From the NCBI RefSeq assembly GCF_035984415.1, contig NZ_CP130720.1, positions 1,488,001 through 1,552,000 on the forward strand: DNA of 64,000 nucleotides. The letters are read 5' to 3'. Source of the stretch: Streptomyces sp. NBC_01296 (GTDB taxonomy: Bacteria > Actinomycetota > Actinomycetes > Streptomycetales > Streptomycetaceae). The translations under genes and the position numbers were made by a program. Below are positions 26,160 to 33,387 of the stretch, in pieces; within the stretch, counting starts at the first letter, position 1; every line of letters begins with the position of its first letter. The notes beneath the pieces are model-generated. The model did no database searches, was not told where the DNA came from, and saw only the letters and a program-made list of their open reading frames with translations.

Positions 26160-26340
26160 CGTCGCCCTGTCGTGTTCCGTCGCACCCCCGCCGCCACGAC
26201 AGAGCGGCGCGCACCCTCCCCGCACTCCCTCCGAGTCCCCTTCCACGCCCCCTCCCAGCACCTCCCTGCACCCCTCCCCCGTACCTCTCACCCCACTCCC
26301 GCCCCACCCTCACCCACCCTCATCCGTCCGAAGAACCCGC
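26160..26340 (+). promoter_or_regulatory. C-rich, G-poor leader of the MFS gene (possible Rho-utilisation region)
   Basis: The 26001-26353 intergenic stretch contains the operator and then a pyrimidine-rich region; from about 26200 to 26335 the RNA would be overwhelmingly C with very few G and many A/C/T-separated CCC runs. Such C>G unstructured leaders are the hallmark of Rho loading sites. No convincing ORF was found in it. Confidence 0.4.
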
Positions 26341-26353
26341 CCAGGAGGGCACC

Positions 26354-27628
26354 GTGGCCCTTTCCTCCCCCGGCGCCGGTACCGCCGGAGCCACCCCCGA
26401 CGACGCGTCCGCCGCACCCGCCGCCACCGCCCCGCACGGTCCCGGACGCGGCCTGTTCCCGTTGCTGCTCGTCGGCAACGGCGCGATGTACGCCCTCTAC
26501 ATCGGCGTCGCCGGTGTCCTGCTCGCCCTGCAGGTCGAAGACATCGACCCGGCGAACAAGGTCTCCGACTTCGGCCTGATCGCGGGGGTCTCGGCGATCT
26601 TCGCCACGGTCTTCAACCCGGTCGCCGGCGCGCTGTCCGACCGCAGCGGACGGCGCAACCCCTGGATCCTCGGCGGCGGACTCGCCGCCGTACCGGCGAT
26701 GTTCCTGCTCGGCTTCGCCGACACGATCCTGCTGATCACGATCGCCTGGTGCCTCGGCCAGGCCGTCATGAACGTCTACCAGGCCGCCCTCACCTCCGTG
26801 GTCCCCGACCGGGTCCCGCAGTCCGCCCGCGGCAGGGCCTCCGCGGCTGTCGGGCTCGGCCTGCCCTTCGGCTCCACCCTGGGCGCGCTGATCGGCGCGG
26901 CGTTCTCGGAGGACTACCGCACCGGGTACCTCGTGTTCGGCGCGATCGTGGCGGGCGCCGCGGTCCTGTTCACCGCCTGCACCCGCGAGGAGCGGCTCCC
27001 GACGCGCGCCCCGATGCCCGTCAGGGCGCAGCTCGCCGCCTTCGCCGGCGCCCTGCGGGACCACGACTTCCGGTGGGCTTTCATCGGGCGGGCGCTGCTG
27101 GTCCTCGGGTACTTCGCGGTCAGCGGCTACCAGCTGTACATCCTCCAGGACCACACGGTGCTGCCCCACGGCATGGAGCCGGAGGCCGCGGTGGCGGTAC
27201 TGATGCCGCTGACGAGCGTGGCGATGGTCGTCTCCACGGTCCTCGGCGGCTACCTCTCCGACCGGTTCGACCGCCGCAAGCTCTTCGTGGGCGCCTCCGC
27301 GCTGCTGTCGGCCGTCGCGCTCGTGATCCCGGCCGTGTCGACGAGCTGGACGGCGATGCTGGCCTTCGCGGCCGTCAACGGGCTCGCGTTCGGCTGCTAC
27401 ATGGCCGTGGACACGGCGCTGGTGACGATGGTGCTCCCGAAGGCGCAGGATGCGGCCCGCGACATGGGCGTGCTCAACATCGCCAACGCGGGACCTCAGA
27501 TCATCGCGCCGTTCATCGCCTCGGTGATCGTCTCGCTGAGCGGCGGCTACACCGCGCTGTTCGTCGTCGCAGCGGTCCTGTCGGGGGCGGGCGCCCTGGC
27601 GGTGAAGCCGATCCGCAGCGTGCGGTGA
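26354..27628 (+). CDS. MFS transporter (12 TM)
   Basis: 424 residues from the GTG at 26354, 5 nt downstream of AGGAGG. After an Ala/Pro-rich cytoplasmic N-terminus (about 1-34), about 12 hydrophobic segments follow. The signature loop between TM2 and TM3, GALSDRSGRRNPW (about 95-107), and its C-half counterpart GGYLSDRFDRRKLF mark a major facilitator. The DRSGRRNPW form recalls sugar-type (GPH/sucrose-like) carriers, but the substrate is unknown. It is divergent from a LacI regulator and upstream of a hydrolase and an amidase on the same strand. Confidence 0.9.
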   Translation: MALSSPGAGTAGATPDDASAAPAATAPHGPGRGLFPLLLVGNGAMYALYIGVAGVLLALQVEDIDPANKVSDFGLIAGVSAIFATVFNPVAGALSDRSGRRNPWILGGGLAAVPAMFLLGFADTILLITIAWCLGQAVMNVYQAALTSVVPDRVPQSARGRASAAVGLGLPFGSTLGALIGAAFSEDYRTGYLVFGAIVAGAAVLFTACTREERLPTRAPMPVRAQLAAFAGALRDHDFRWAFIGRALLVLGYFAVSGYQLYILQDHTVLPHGMEPEAAVAVLMPLTSVAMVVSTVLGGYLSDRFDRRKLFVGASALLSAVALVIPAVSTSWTAMLAFAAVNGLAFGCYMAVDTALVTMVLPKAQDAARDMGVLNIANAGPQIIAPFIASVIVSLSGGYTALFVVAAVLSGAGALAVKPIRSVR

Positions 27629-27661
27629 GGGGCGGGGACGACCGCCGCCTCGATTCCGGGG

Positions 27662-27731
27662 ATCTCCCCTACCCCCTACTCCTACGTTCCCCCACTCCCC
27701 CACTCCCCCCTCCGGCTCTTCCCTCCCACGC
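27662..27731 (+). promoter_or_regulatory. Second C-rich, G-poor leader between MFS and hydrolase genes
   Basis: Repeated CCCCCACT-like units (for example CCCCCACTCCCCCACTCCCC) with almost no G. Composition again resembles a Rho-utilisation region; it lies in the 141-bp gap within the probable operon. Confidence 0.35.
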
Positions 27732-27769
27732 TTTTGCCGTGCACCCCGTTTCCCGAGAAAGGCATCACC

Positions 27770-28474
27770 GTGCAACTGCACACCCACACCTGGGGCGAGG
27801 GCGACCGCGTCGCGCTCCTGATCCACGGCATGATGGCCGACCACCGGACCTGGCGCCGGGTCGGTCCCGCACTCGCCGAGCGCGGCTACCGTGTCATCGC
27901 CGTGGACCTGCGGAGCCACGGCGCCAGCGGGCGCGGCGAGTACAGCCCGGAGCTCTTCGCGGACGACGTGGCCGAGACCCTGCCGACCGGCGCCGACCTC
28001 GCCATAGGCCACTCGCTGGGCGGGCTGACCCTCTCCCTGGCCGCGGACCGGCTGAAGCCGGCGCGGGCGGTGTTCTCCGACCCGGCCTGGCATCTGGCCA
28101 GCCCGTCCGAGGGCCTGGGTCCGCAGGTGTTCGCGCAGTTCAAGTCCGCGCCCCGGGAGCAGATCCAGGCGATGAACCCGCGCTGGGAGGAGGCCGACGT
28201 CGACGTCGAGCTGGAGACCCTGGCCCTGTGGGACGAGTCGACGGCGCTGAGCCTGGCCCCGCTGTTCGGTACGGACCTGATGCCGGCGGCGCCGGTGGTT
28301 CCCTCGCTCGTACAGCTCGCCGACCCGAGCTTCCTCATCTCCCCGGAGCGCGCCGCGCTCCTCGAGGGGCGCGGTTTCGAGGTGCGGTCGGTCGCCGGCG
28401 CCGGACACACCATCCACCGGGACGACTTCGACGGCTTCATGGCCTCGCTGGAAGGCTGGGTCCACCCGCTCTAG
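27770..28474 (+). CDS. Alpha/beta hydrolase
   Basis: 234 residues from the GTG at 27770 (GAGAAAGG upstream); an in-frame ATG at 27734 is less well placed. The alpha/beta hydrolase fold is clear: oxyanion-hole segment LLIHGMMADHRTW, VIAVDLRSHGASG, nucleophile elbow GHSLGG (about 79-84) and catalytic His in AGHTIHRDDF. The acid is probably the Asp in the FSDPAW or QLADPS strand. It lies between the MFS and amidase genes, suggesting hydrolysis of an imported ester or amide. Confidence 0.87.
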   Translation: MQLHTHTWGEGDRVALLIHGMMADHRTWRRVGPALAERGYRVIAVDLRSHGASGRGEYSPELFADDVAETLPTGADLAIGHSLGGLTLSLAADRLKPARAVFSDPAWHLASPSEGLGPQVFAQFKSAPREQIQAMNPRWEEADVDVELETLALWDESTALSLAPLFGTDLMPAAPVVPSLVQLADPSFLISPERAALLEGRGFEVRSVAGAGHTIHRDDFDGFMASLEGWVHPL

Positions 28475-28486
28475 CCACCCTCGGCC

Positions 28487-28528
28487 CCTCCCCGTTACCG
28501 TCGGTCCTACCGAGCGGTAACGGGGAGG
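28487..28528 (+). terminator. 18-bp hairpin that also buries the amidase ribosome binding site
   Basis: CCTCCCCGTTACCG (28487-28500) pairs perfectly with CGGTAACGGGGAGG (28515-28528); inside, TCGG-TCCTA-CCGA extends the stem by four pairs past one bulged G. The 3' arm ends with GGGGAGG, the Shine-Dalgarno of the amidase ATG at 28533. It can act as terminator for the hydrolase gene or as a translational lock for the amidase. Confidence 0.85.
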
Positions 28529-28532
28529 TCCG

Positions 28533-29999
28533 ATGTCGGTGACGTCAGGTACGAAGGCTTCAACTGTCTCTTCTGCTGTCTCTTCTTCTGTCCCTTCTGC
28601 TGTCTCTTCCGTCTGTTCCGGTTTGGTGGACACGGCGAAGGCACTCGCCGAAGGAGACGTCTGCGCACGCCGGTTGACCGAGGAGGCCCTCGAGCGGATC
28701 GCGGCCGCGCAGCCCGAGCTCAACGCCTTCCGGATCGTACGGACCGAGGCCGCACTCGCCGAGGCGGACGCAGCCGACCGGCGGCTGGCTGCCGGTGAGC
28801 GGCTCCCGCTGCTCGGCGTACCGCTCGCCGTCAAGGACGACATGGACATGGCCGGGGAGCCGACGGCGTTCGGCTGCCCCGGGGAATTCCCGCCGAAGAC
28901 CGCCGACAGCGAGGCCGTACGGAGGCTGCGCGCCGCCGGCGCGATCATCGTCGGCAAGACCCAGACTCCGGAGCTGGGGCAGTGGCCCTTCACCGAGGGC
29001 CCGGCGTTCGGCGAGACCCGCAATCCGTGGAACCCCGCCCACACGCCCGGCGGCTCCTCCGGCGGCTCGGCGGCCGCCGTGGCCGCGGGACTGGTCCCGG
29101 CGGCGCTCGGGTCCGACGGGGCGGGTTCGGTACGGATCCCCGCGGCCTGGACCCATCTGGTGGGGGTCAAGCCGCAGCGGGGACGCATCTCGACCTGGCC
29201 GGAGCCGGAGTCGTTCCACGGGCTGACGGTGAACGGCGTGCTGGCCCGCACCGTCGCCGACGCGGCGCTCCTGCTGGACGCCGCGAGCGGCCAGCACCCC
29301 GGGGACCGGCACCACCCGGCACCCGTCTCCGCGGTCGAGGCGATCCGCCGCACGCCGCGCCGGCTGCGCATCGCCCTGTCGTTCGGGATGGCCTTCACGG
29401 CGACTCCGAAGTCCCTTGACCCGGAGGTGCGTTCGGCCGTGGAGCGACTGGCCGGGCAGCTCGAGGCGCTGGGCCACGAGGTGGTCCCGGAGGACCCGCG
29501 CTACGGGCAGATCGGCCTGACCTTCGTCCCCCGGGCGACCCGGGGCGTACGGGACTGGGCGTCGCGGGTGCCGGATCCCGCCCTGCTGGACCCGCGCACG
29601 CACGAGGCGATGCGCACGGGCCGCATCCTGGGCGGGCTGCCGCTCCGGGTGTCCCGCCGGGCGGAAGCGCTGCTGCGGCGGCGGATCGGGGAGATCTTCG
29701 GCCGGTTCGACGTGGTCCTGACCCCGACGACGGCCACTCCACCGCTCCGGATCGGGGCCCTGTCCGGACTCGGGGCGATGGCCACGGACCGGGCGATGAT
29801 CGCGGCCTGCCCGTACGCCTGGACGTGGAACGTCCTGGGCTGGCCGGGGGTCAACATCCCGGCGGGCCTCACGGCCGAGGGCCTCCCGATGGGAGCCCAA
29901 CTCCTGGGCCCGGAGGGAGCGGAACCGCTACTGCTCGCACTGGCTGCCCAGGCGGAGGCGGCGGGAGCCTGGACGCAGAGGTGGCCGGGCGGGGGGTGA
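28533..29999 (+). CDS. Amidase signature family protein
   Basis: 488 residues. The amidase signature runs from the catalytic Lys in GVPLAVKDD (about 93-101) through TPGGSSGGSAAA (cis-Ser, about 172-183) to GSDGAGSVRIPA with the nucleophilic Ser (about 193-204). The usual GSDTGGS is GSDGAGS here, a conservative variation. The first 30 residues are an odd Ser/Val/Ala run encoded by a 12-bp tandem repeat, so the functional start could be the GTG at 28626. The gene ends 12 bp before a large inverted repeat. Substrate unknown; context suggests catabolism with the hydrolase and MFS carrier. Confidence 0.9.
   Translation: MSVTSGTKASTVSSAVSSSVPSAVSSVCSGLVDTAKALAEGDVCARRLTEEALERIAAAQPELNAFRIVRTEAALAEADAADRRLAAGERLPLLGVPLAVKDDMDMAGEPTAFGCPGEFPPKTADSEAVRRLRAAGAIIVGKTQTPELGQWPFTEGPAFGETRNPWNPAHTPGGSSGGSAAAVAAGLVPAALGSDGAGSVRIPAAWTHLVGVKPQRGRISTWPEPESFHGLTVNGVLARTVADAALLLDAASGQHPGDRHHPAPVSAVEAIRRTPRRLRIALSFGMAFTATPKSLDPEVRSAVERLAGQLEALGHEVVPEDPRYGQIGLTFVPRATRGVRDWASRVPDPALLDPRTHEAMRTGRILGGLPLRVSRRAEALLRRRIGEIFGRFDVVLTPTTATPPLRIGALSGLGAMATDRAMIAACPYAWTWNVLGWPGVNIPAGLTAEGLPMGAQLLGPEGAEPLLLALAAQAEAAGAWTQRWPGGG
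28569..28613 (+). repeat. 12-bp in-frame tandem repeat rich in TCT codons
   Basis: Units TCTTCTGCTGTC, TCTTCTTCTGTC, CCTTCTGCTGTC and a partial TCTTCCGTC encode Ser-Ser-Ala-Val-like units. TCT is one of the rarest Ser codons in streptomycetes, yet it occurs seven times here. Confidence 0.85.
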
Positions 30000-30073
30000 G
30001 GGGGGTCTGGGTCGGGAGAGCTGGTCGGGATGCCGGGGCCGGGGTCCGAGCTGACCGGCGTCGGTGTGGGTAC

Positions 30074-30218
30074 GGGGGCGTCCCGTCAGTCCACTGTCCT
30101 TCCGTGTCGTGCCGGCCCGTCAAGGGCGCTCCTTCGTCGCGTCGCTTCGCGATGGCCTTCGGCCACCCTTGACCGACCGGCCCGCCCCGGAAAGACAACA
30201 GACTGCCGGGAAGCCCCC
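30074..30218. repeat. Left copy of a 145-bp palindromic sub-element
   Basis: Starts GGGGGCGTCCCGTCAGTC and ends GACTGCCGGGAAGCCCCC, imperfect terminal inverted repeats (two mismatches), with an internal GTCAAGGG/CCCTTGAC pair and a CGCTTCGCG mini-hairpin. It is the degenerate counterpart of the copy at 31010-31156. Confidence 0.75.
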
Positions 30219-31009
30219 GAAGGATGGCCGGGGGTTCGGATTCCGACCTGCCCAGATCACAGATGCCGAGCAGGGGCCCCTGTCCATCCGGAGTCCGCTC
30301 ACCAGGACCACCGAGCCGGACCAGTGATCGGCCCGCAGGGAGGCCGCGACTCCCTCAACGGCCCATGGGAAGCCCTTTCCGGACCCGGGCAGGGTCAACC
30401 TGCACCAGACAGCGACCAGATACCCATGGCAGTCCACCTGGGCCCGTGGACGCGTCAGATCGCTACGCGCTCCTCATCTCTTGCGTCCTGGGGCCGTCTG
30501 GGGCTGGGCATAGGCCGCCCAGACGCCTCCCAGGGGGCGGTTTTCGAGCGTCTGCACGCTATCTGGGGCGAAAAGAGGGCGAGAAGGAGCCTGATGCCGG
30601 ATTCCTCAACCCCTCACCCCGGCAGGACGTCTCTTGGCTCCCAAGTGGGCGCCAAAAGGGGACAAACGACCCGCTGTCGCACGCCCGGCCGCCTCTCCGA
30701 CGGTCGTGGGCGGCCTATGACCAGCCCAAGGCGGGGCGAGGACGCCACGCAGAGAGAAGCACGTAGCGATCTCGGGCGCCTGCGGGCCCACCGCTACCGA
30801 GATGGGCATCTGGTCGCTGTCTGGTGCAGGTTGACCCTACCCGGGTCCGGAAAGGGCTTCATCTGGGCCCTTCAGGGACCGCGCCCCTCCCCGCGGCCCG
30901 ATCACCGGCCCGGCTCGGTGGTCCTGGTTGGCCGGGCGCGGATGGATGGGGCGGCCGTCAGGATCTCTGATGGGCCCTTATCGGAACACGAACCCCCCGG
31001 CCATCCTTC

Positions 31010-31156
31010 GGGGGCTTCCCGGCAGTCTGTTGTCTTTCCGGGGCGGGTCGGTCGGTCAAGGGTGGCCGAAGGCCATCGCGAAGCGACGCGAACGAAGAGA
31101 GCGCCCTTGACGGGCCGGCACGACACGGAAGGACAGTGGACTGCCGGGAAGCCCCC
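31010..31156. repeat. Right copy of the sub-element with 18-bp perfect terminal inverted repeats
   Basis: GGGGGCTTCCCGGCAGTC (31010-31027) and GACTGCCGGGAAGCCCCC (31139-31156) are exact reverse complements. Inside are GTCAAGGG/CCCTTGAC and CGCGAAGCGACGCG, which contains GCGAAGC, a very stable DNA mini-hairpin sequence. Confidence 0.85.
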
Positions 31157-31284
31157 GTACCCACACCGACGCCGGTCAGCTCGGACCCCACCCCCGGCAT
31201 CCCGACCAGCTCTCCCGACCCCGCCCCGCCCCACCCCCACCCCCACCCCTCAACAACCCGTTGAAAGATCCCCGATCTCATGTA

Positions 31285-31301
31285 AGTTCCCTTTGGGAAC
31301 T
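31285..31301. promoter_or_regulatory. Operator-like palindrome before O-methyltransferase
   Basis: AGTTCCC-TTT-GGGAACT, perfect 7-bp arms, 42 bp before the ATG at 31344, in a locally AT-richer stretch. It is a typical repressor site for a small winged-helix regulator; no regulator gene is adjacent. Confidence 0.6.
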
Positions 31302-31343
31302 AATCACCCGCGAAAGCGAAACCGAAGGAGATCGGGAGCACTC

Positions 31344-32018
31344 ATGGGTCAGCATCAGCACCAGCAGCTATGGACCGCCGTCGACGACTACTTCGGCGGG
31401 CTGCTCGTCGAAGAGGACGAGGCATTGGCCGCGGCCAACGTCGACTCCGACGCCGCGGGGCTGCCCGCGCACCAAGTGGCTCCGAATCAGGGCAAGCTAC
31501 TCCATCTCCTCGCCCGTATCCACGGTGCCCGCACCATCCTCGAGATCGGCACCCTCGGCGGCTACAGCACCATCTGGCTGGCCCGCGCCCTGCCCGCCGG
31601 CGGGCGGCTCGTCACGCTCGAGGTCGACGAGCACTGCGCCGACGTCGCCGCCGCGAACATCGCCCGGGCCGGTCTGGACGAGGTCGTCGACATCCGGCGC
31701 GGCCGGGCCGTCGACCTGCTGCCCGAGCTCAAGGACCAGGCCCCGTTCGACCTCGTCTTCATCGACGCCGACAAGCCGTCCAACCCGGAGTACCTGAAGT
31801 GGGCGCTCGAGCTCACCCGCCCCGGCAGTGTCATCATCGGCGACAACGTCGTCCGCGACGGCGCCGTCGTCGATCCGGACAGCGCCGACCCGCGCGTCCA
31901 GGGCGTCCGCCGGTTCACCGAACTCATCGCCGAGCACCCGAGGTTGACCGCCACCGCCCTCCAGACGGTCGGCAGCAAGGGCTACGACGGTCTCGTCCTG
32001 GCCCTGGTCACCGCCTGA
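31344..32018 (+). CDS. SAM-dependent O-methyltransferase (caffeoyl-CoA OMT family)
   Basis: 224 residues from the ATG at 31344 (GGGAG upstream). Methyltransf_3 features: SAM motif ILEIGTLGGYSTIWLARAL (about 66-84), acidic loop VTLEVDEHC, metal-binding FIDADKPSNPEYLKWAL (about 137-153) and IIGDNVVRDGAVVDP with the second metal ligands. Such enzymes methylate catechol-type hydroxyls using a divalent cation. A perfect palindrome sits upstream. The frame is open through the repeat region, but the start is fixed by homology to the family length. Confidence 0.92.
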   Translation: MGQHQHQQLWTAVDDYFGGLLVEEDEALAAANVDSDAAGLPAHQVAPNQGKLLHLLARIHGARTILEIGTLGGYSTIWLARALPAGGRLVTLEVDEHCADVAAANIARAGLDEVVDIRRGRAVDLLPELKDQAPFDLVFIDADKPSNPEYLKWALELTRPGSVIIGDNVVRDGAVVDPDSADPRVQGVRRFTELIAEHPRLTATALQTVGSKGYDGLVLALVTA

Positions 32019-32069
32019 CCTGCACCCCCTCGTATGCTCGCGTCGACCAACGACTCACAGGGGAACCGC

Positions 32070-32504
32070 ATGAGCACGATCGTGGATGACAACAAACAGA
32101 CCGTCCTCGGCTTCTTCGCGGCCGTCAGCGAGCGCCGTCCGGATGATCTGGTGAAGTTCATGGCTGCGGACGTCATCGACCACAACAAGATCATCCACGG
32201 CGAGGCCGACGAGCCCGGCGCCGCGTTCGACGGCATCCGCAGCCAGCTCGCCGCCTTCGACCCGCTCCTCGTCCGGGTGGACGAACTCGTCGGCGAGGGC
32301 GACCGCGTCGTCGCCCGCGTCACCCAGCGTGGCACGCACAACGGCACCCACCCGCGGATGCCGCAGCCGACCGGGCGTGACTTCGAGGTGGAGGCCATCT
32401 GGATCTTCACCCTCGCCGAGGGGAAGATCGCACAGATCCGGGCGGTCAGCGACCGCCTCGGCATCTTCCTCCAGCTGGGCTGGGACTGGCCGCAGGCCGA
32501 CTGA
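32070..32504 (+). CDS. SnoaL-like / ester cyclase family protein
   Basis: 144 residues from the ATG at 32070 with AGGGGA upstream. NTF2-like fold pattern: N-terminal helix VLGFFAAVSERRPDDLVKFM, DVIDHN strand, then RVDELVGEGDRVVARVTQRGTHNG and the closing strand AIWIFTLAEGKIAQI. This is the SnoaL-like polyketide-cyclase/ester-cyclase family, most of whose members have unknown substrates. TATGCT at 32034 may be its -10. It is on the same strand as the O-methyltransferase, 51 bp apart. Confidence 0.85.
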   Translation: MSTIVDDNKQTVLGFFAAVSERRPDDLVKFMAADVIDHNKIIHGEADEPGAAFDGIRSQLAAFDPLLVRVDELVGEGDRVVARVTQRGTHNGTHPRMPQPTGRDFEVEAIWIFTLAEGKIAQIRAVSDRLGIFLQLGWDWPQAD

Positions 32505-32537
32505 CCGGCGCTGCCGCGCAGAGCAGGCCCGAACCAG

Positions 32538-32543
32538 TAACCT
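32538..32543 (+). promoter_or_regulatory. -10 element TAACCT of leaderless MazF-like gene
   Basis: TAACCT ends exactly 7 nt before the ATG at 32551 and no Shine-Dalgarno is present, so transcription should start at the initiation codon. Confidence 0.5.
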
Positions 32544-32550
32544 CACCCGA

Positions 32551-33015
32551 ATGACGGCACTTTCCCACCACAGCTCCGACCCCATCGAACAGCCCGGGCG
32601 CGGCGGGGCCACCGCCACCACCGAGGCCGATCCGCACGCCATCGGGCCGGTGCGCACCGAGTACGCGCCCGACAAGGACGGTGATCCGGACCCCGGCGAG
32701 ATCGTCTGGACCTGGGTCCCCTACGAGGAGAACGACGGCCGCGGCAAGGACCGCCCGGTGCTGGTCGTCGCCCGGGAGGCGGGCGGGCGGACGCTGCTGG
32801 CCGTACAGCTGTCCAGCAAGCGGCACGACAACGACCGGGAGTGGGTGCCGATCGGGACCGGGCCGTGGGACGGCGCCGGGCGGGAGTCCTGGGTCGATGT
32901 GGACCGGGTGCTGCGCGTGCACGAGGCGGGCATGCGGCGCGAGGCGTGCGCCCTGGACCGGGGCCGGTTCCAGCTGGTCGTGAACCGGCTCCGCGAGCGC
33001 TACGGCTGGCGGTAG
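32551..33015 (+). CDS. PemK/MazF family toxin-like protein without adjacent antitoxin
   Basis: 154 residues. A disordered acidic extension of about 45 residues precedes a PemK/MazF-like domain: GEIVWTWVPYEENDGRGKDRPVLVVA (start of the SH3-like barrel, about 50-75), LLAVQLSSKRH and a C-terminal helix. MazF homologues are endoribonucleases normally neutralised by a small upstream antitoxin, but the preceding gene is a SnoaL-like enzyme and the following one is convergent. Either the antitoxin is elsewhere or this is a non-toxic family branch. The leaderless -10 at 32538 would give it its own promoter. Confidence 0.8.
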   Translation: MTALSHHSSDPIEQPGRGGATATTEADPHAIGPVRTEYAPDKDGDPDPGEIVWTWVPYEENDGRGKDRPVLVVAREAGGRTLLAVQLSSKRHDNDREWVPIGTGPWDGAGRESWVDVDRVLRVHEAGMRREACALDRGRFQLVVNRLRERYGWR

Positions 33016-33049
33016 CCGGCGCCGGCCGCGGGTCAGCCGCGGCCGCAGG

Positions 33050-33367
33050 TCAGCCGCCGAGGCCGACCAGTCCGGTCTCGGCGTAGTGCGGCCAGGTGCC
33101 GGCCTGCGCAGCGGGCAGGGCGACCCAGTCCTTGAAGGGGCGCCCTGCCCCGGAGGGGTCGAAGAGTTCGGCGCCGGGCAGGGACAGGGCTTCGGTGTGC
33201 GCCGGGGTGCCCACCCCGAGTTTCACGGCGAGGGCATCGCCGTTGAGGCAGGCGAAGACCTTCCCGTGGGCCTTGAGGGCGCGGGCGCCGAACATGGCGC
33301 CCGCGGTGACGCCGCGCGGCGCGAGGTCGGCGGCGATGTGGTCGAACAGCGCATCGAGGTCCGTCAC
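33050..33367 (-). CDS. TfoX/Sxy N-terminal-domain protein
   Basis: 105 residues from the GTG at 33367. The TfoX_N pattern is seen: TDLDALFDHIAADL, GAMFGARALKAHGKVFACLNGDALAVKLG and a C-terminal WPHYAET segment. In gamma-proteobacteria TfoX governs competence; the short actinobacterial forms are uncharacterised. CATACT lies 6 nt before the GTG, so this transcript may also be leaderless. Its own downstream neighbour in the same orientation is none; the MazF-like gene converges on it. Confidence 0.82.
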   Translation of the reverse strand: MTDLDALFDHIAADLAPRGVTAGAMFGARALKAHGKVFACLNGDALAVKLGVGTPAHTEALSLPGAELFDPSGAGRPFKDWVALPAAQAGTWPHYAETGLVGLGG

Positions 33368-33387
33368 AGGACGAGTATGGCGGCCCC

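Larger units (their letters stand above)
30011..31219. repeat. About 1.2-kb imperfect inverted repeat (arms 30011-30523 and 30707-31219)
   Basis: Between the amidase stop (29999) and the O-methyltransferase (31344) there is no supported gene. The left arm read forward matches the right arm read as reverse complement. The outer part (30011-30236 against about 30990-31219) is nearly identical, beginning GTCGGGAGAGCTGGTCGGGA on both sides. The inner part (about 30290-30523 against 30707-30935) is still clearly homologous but more diverged, with shared blocks such as GGGTCAACCTGCACCAGACA. The central 183 bp are not obviously paired. Open frames across it are Arg/Pro/Gly-rich and mirror each other, as expected of non-coding palindromic DNA. 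31220-31280 is C-rich. Confidence 0.9.

Noticed and set aside
26288..29398. Minus-strand open frame of over 1000 codons across the MFS, hydrolase and amidase genes
   Set aside because: Spans three recognised genes and spacers, Arg/Gly/Asp-rich, no motifs.
30225..30245. GGGTTCGGATTCC resembling a tRNA T-arm
   Set aside because: No acceptor, D or anticodon arms around it, and the sequence lies within the repeat arm.
30011..31219. Possible chromosome telomere because of GCGAAGC palindromes
   Set aside because: Genes continue on both sides and the structure is internal; only a sequence resemblance.
30120..31246. Small open frames inside the giant inverted repeat
   Set aside because: The two arms give mirror-image, Arg/Pro/Ser-rich translations on either strand, with no Shine-Dalgarno or family motif; they reflect the DNA repeat.
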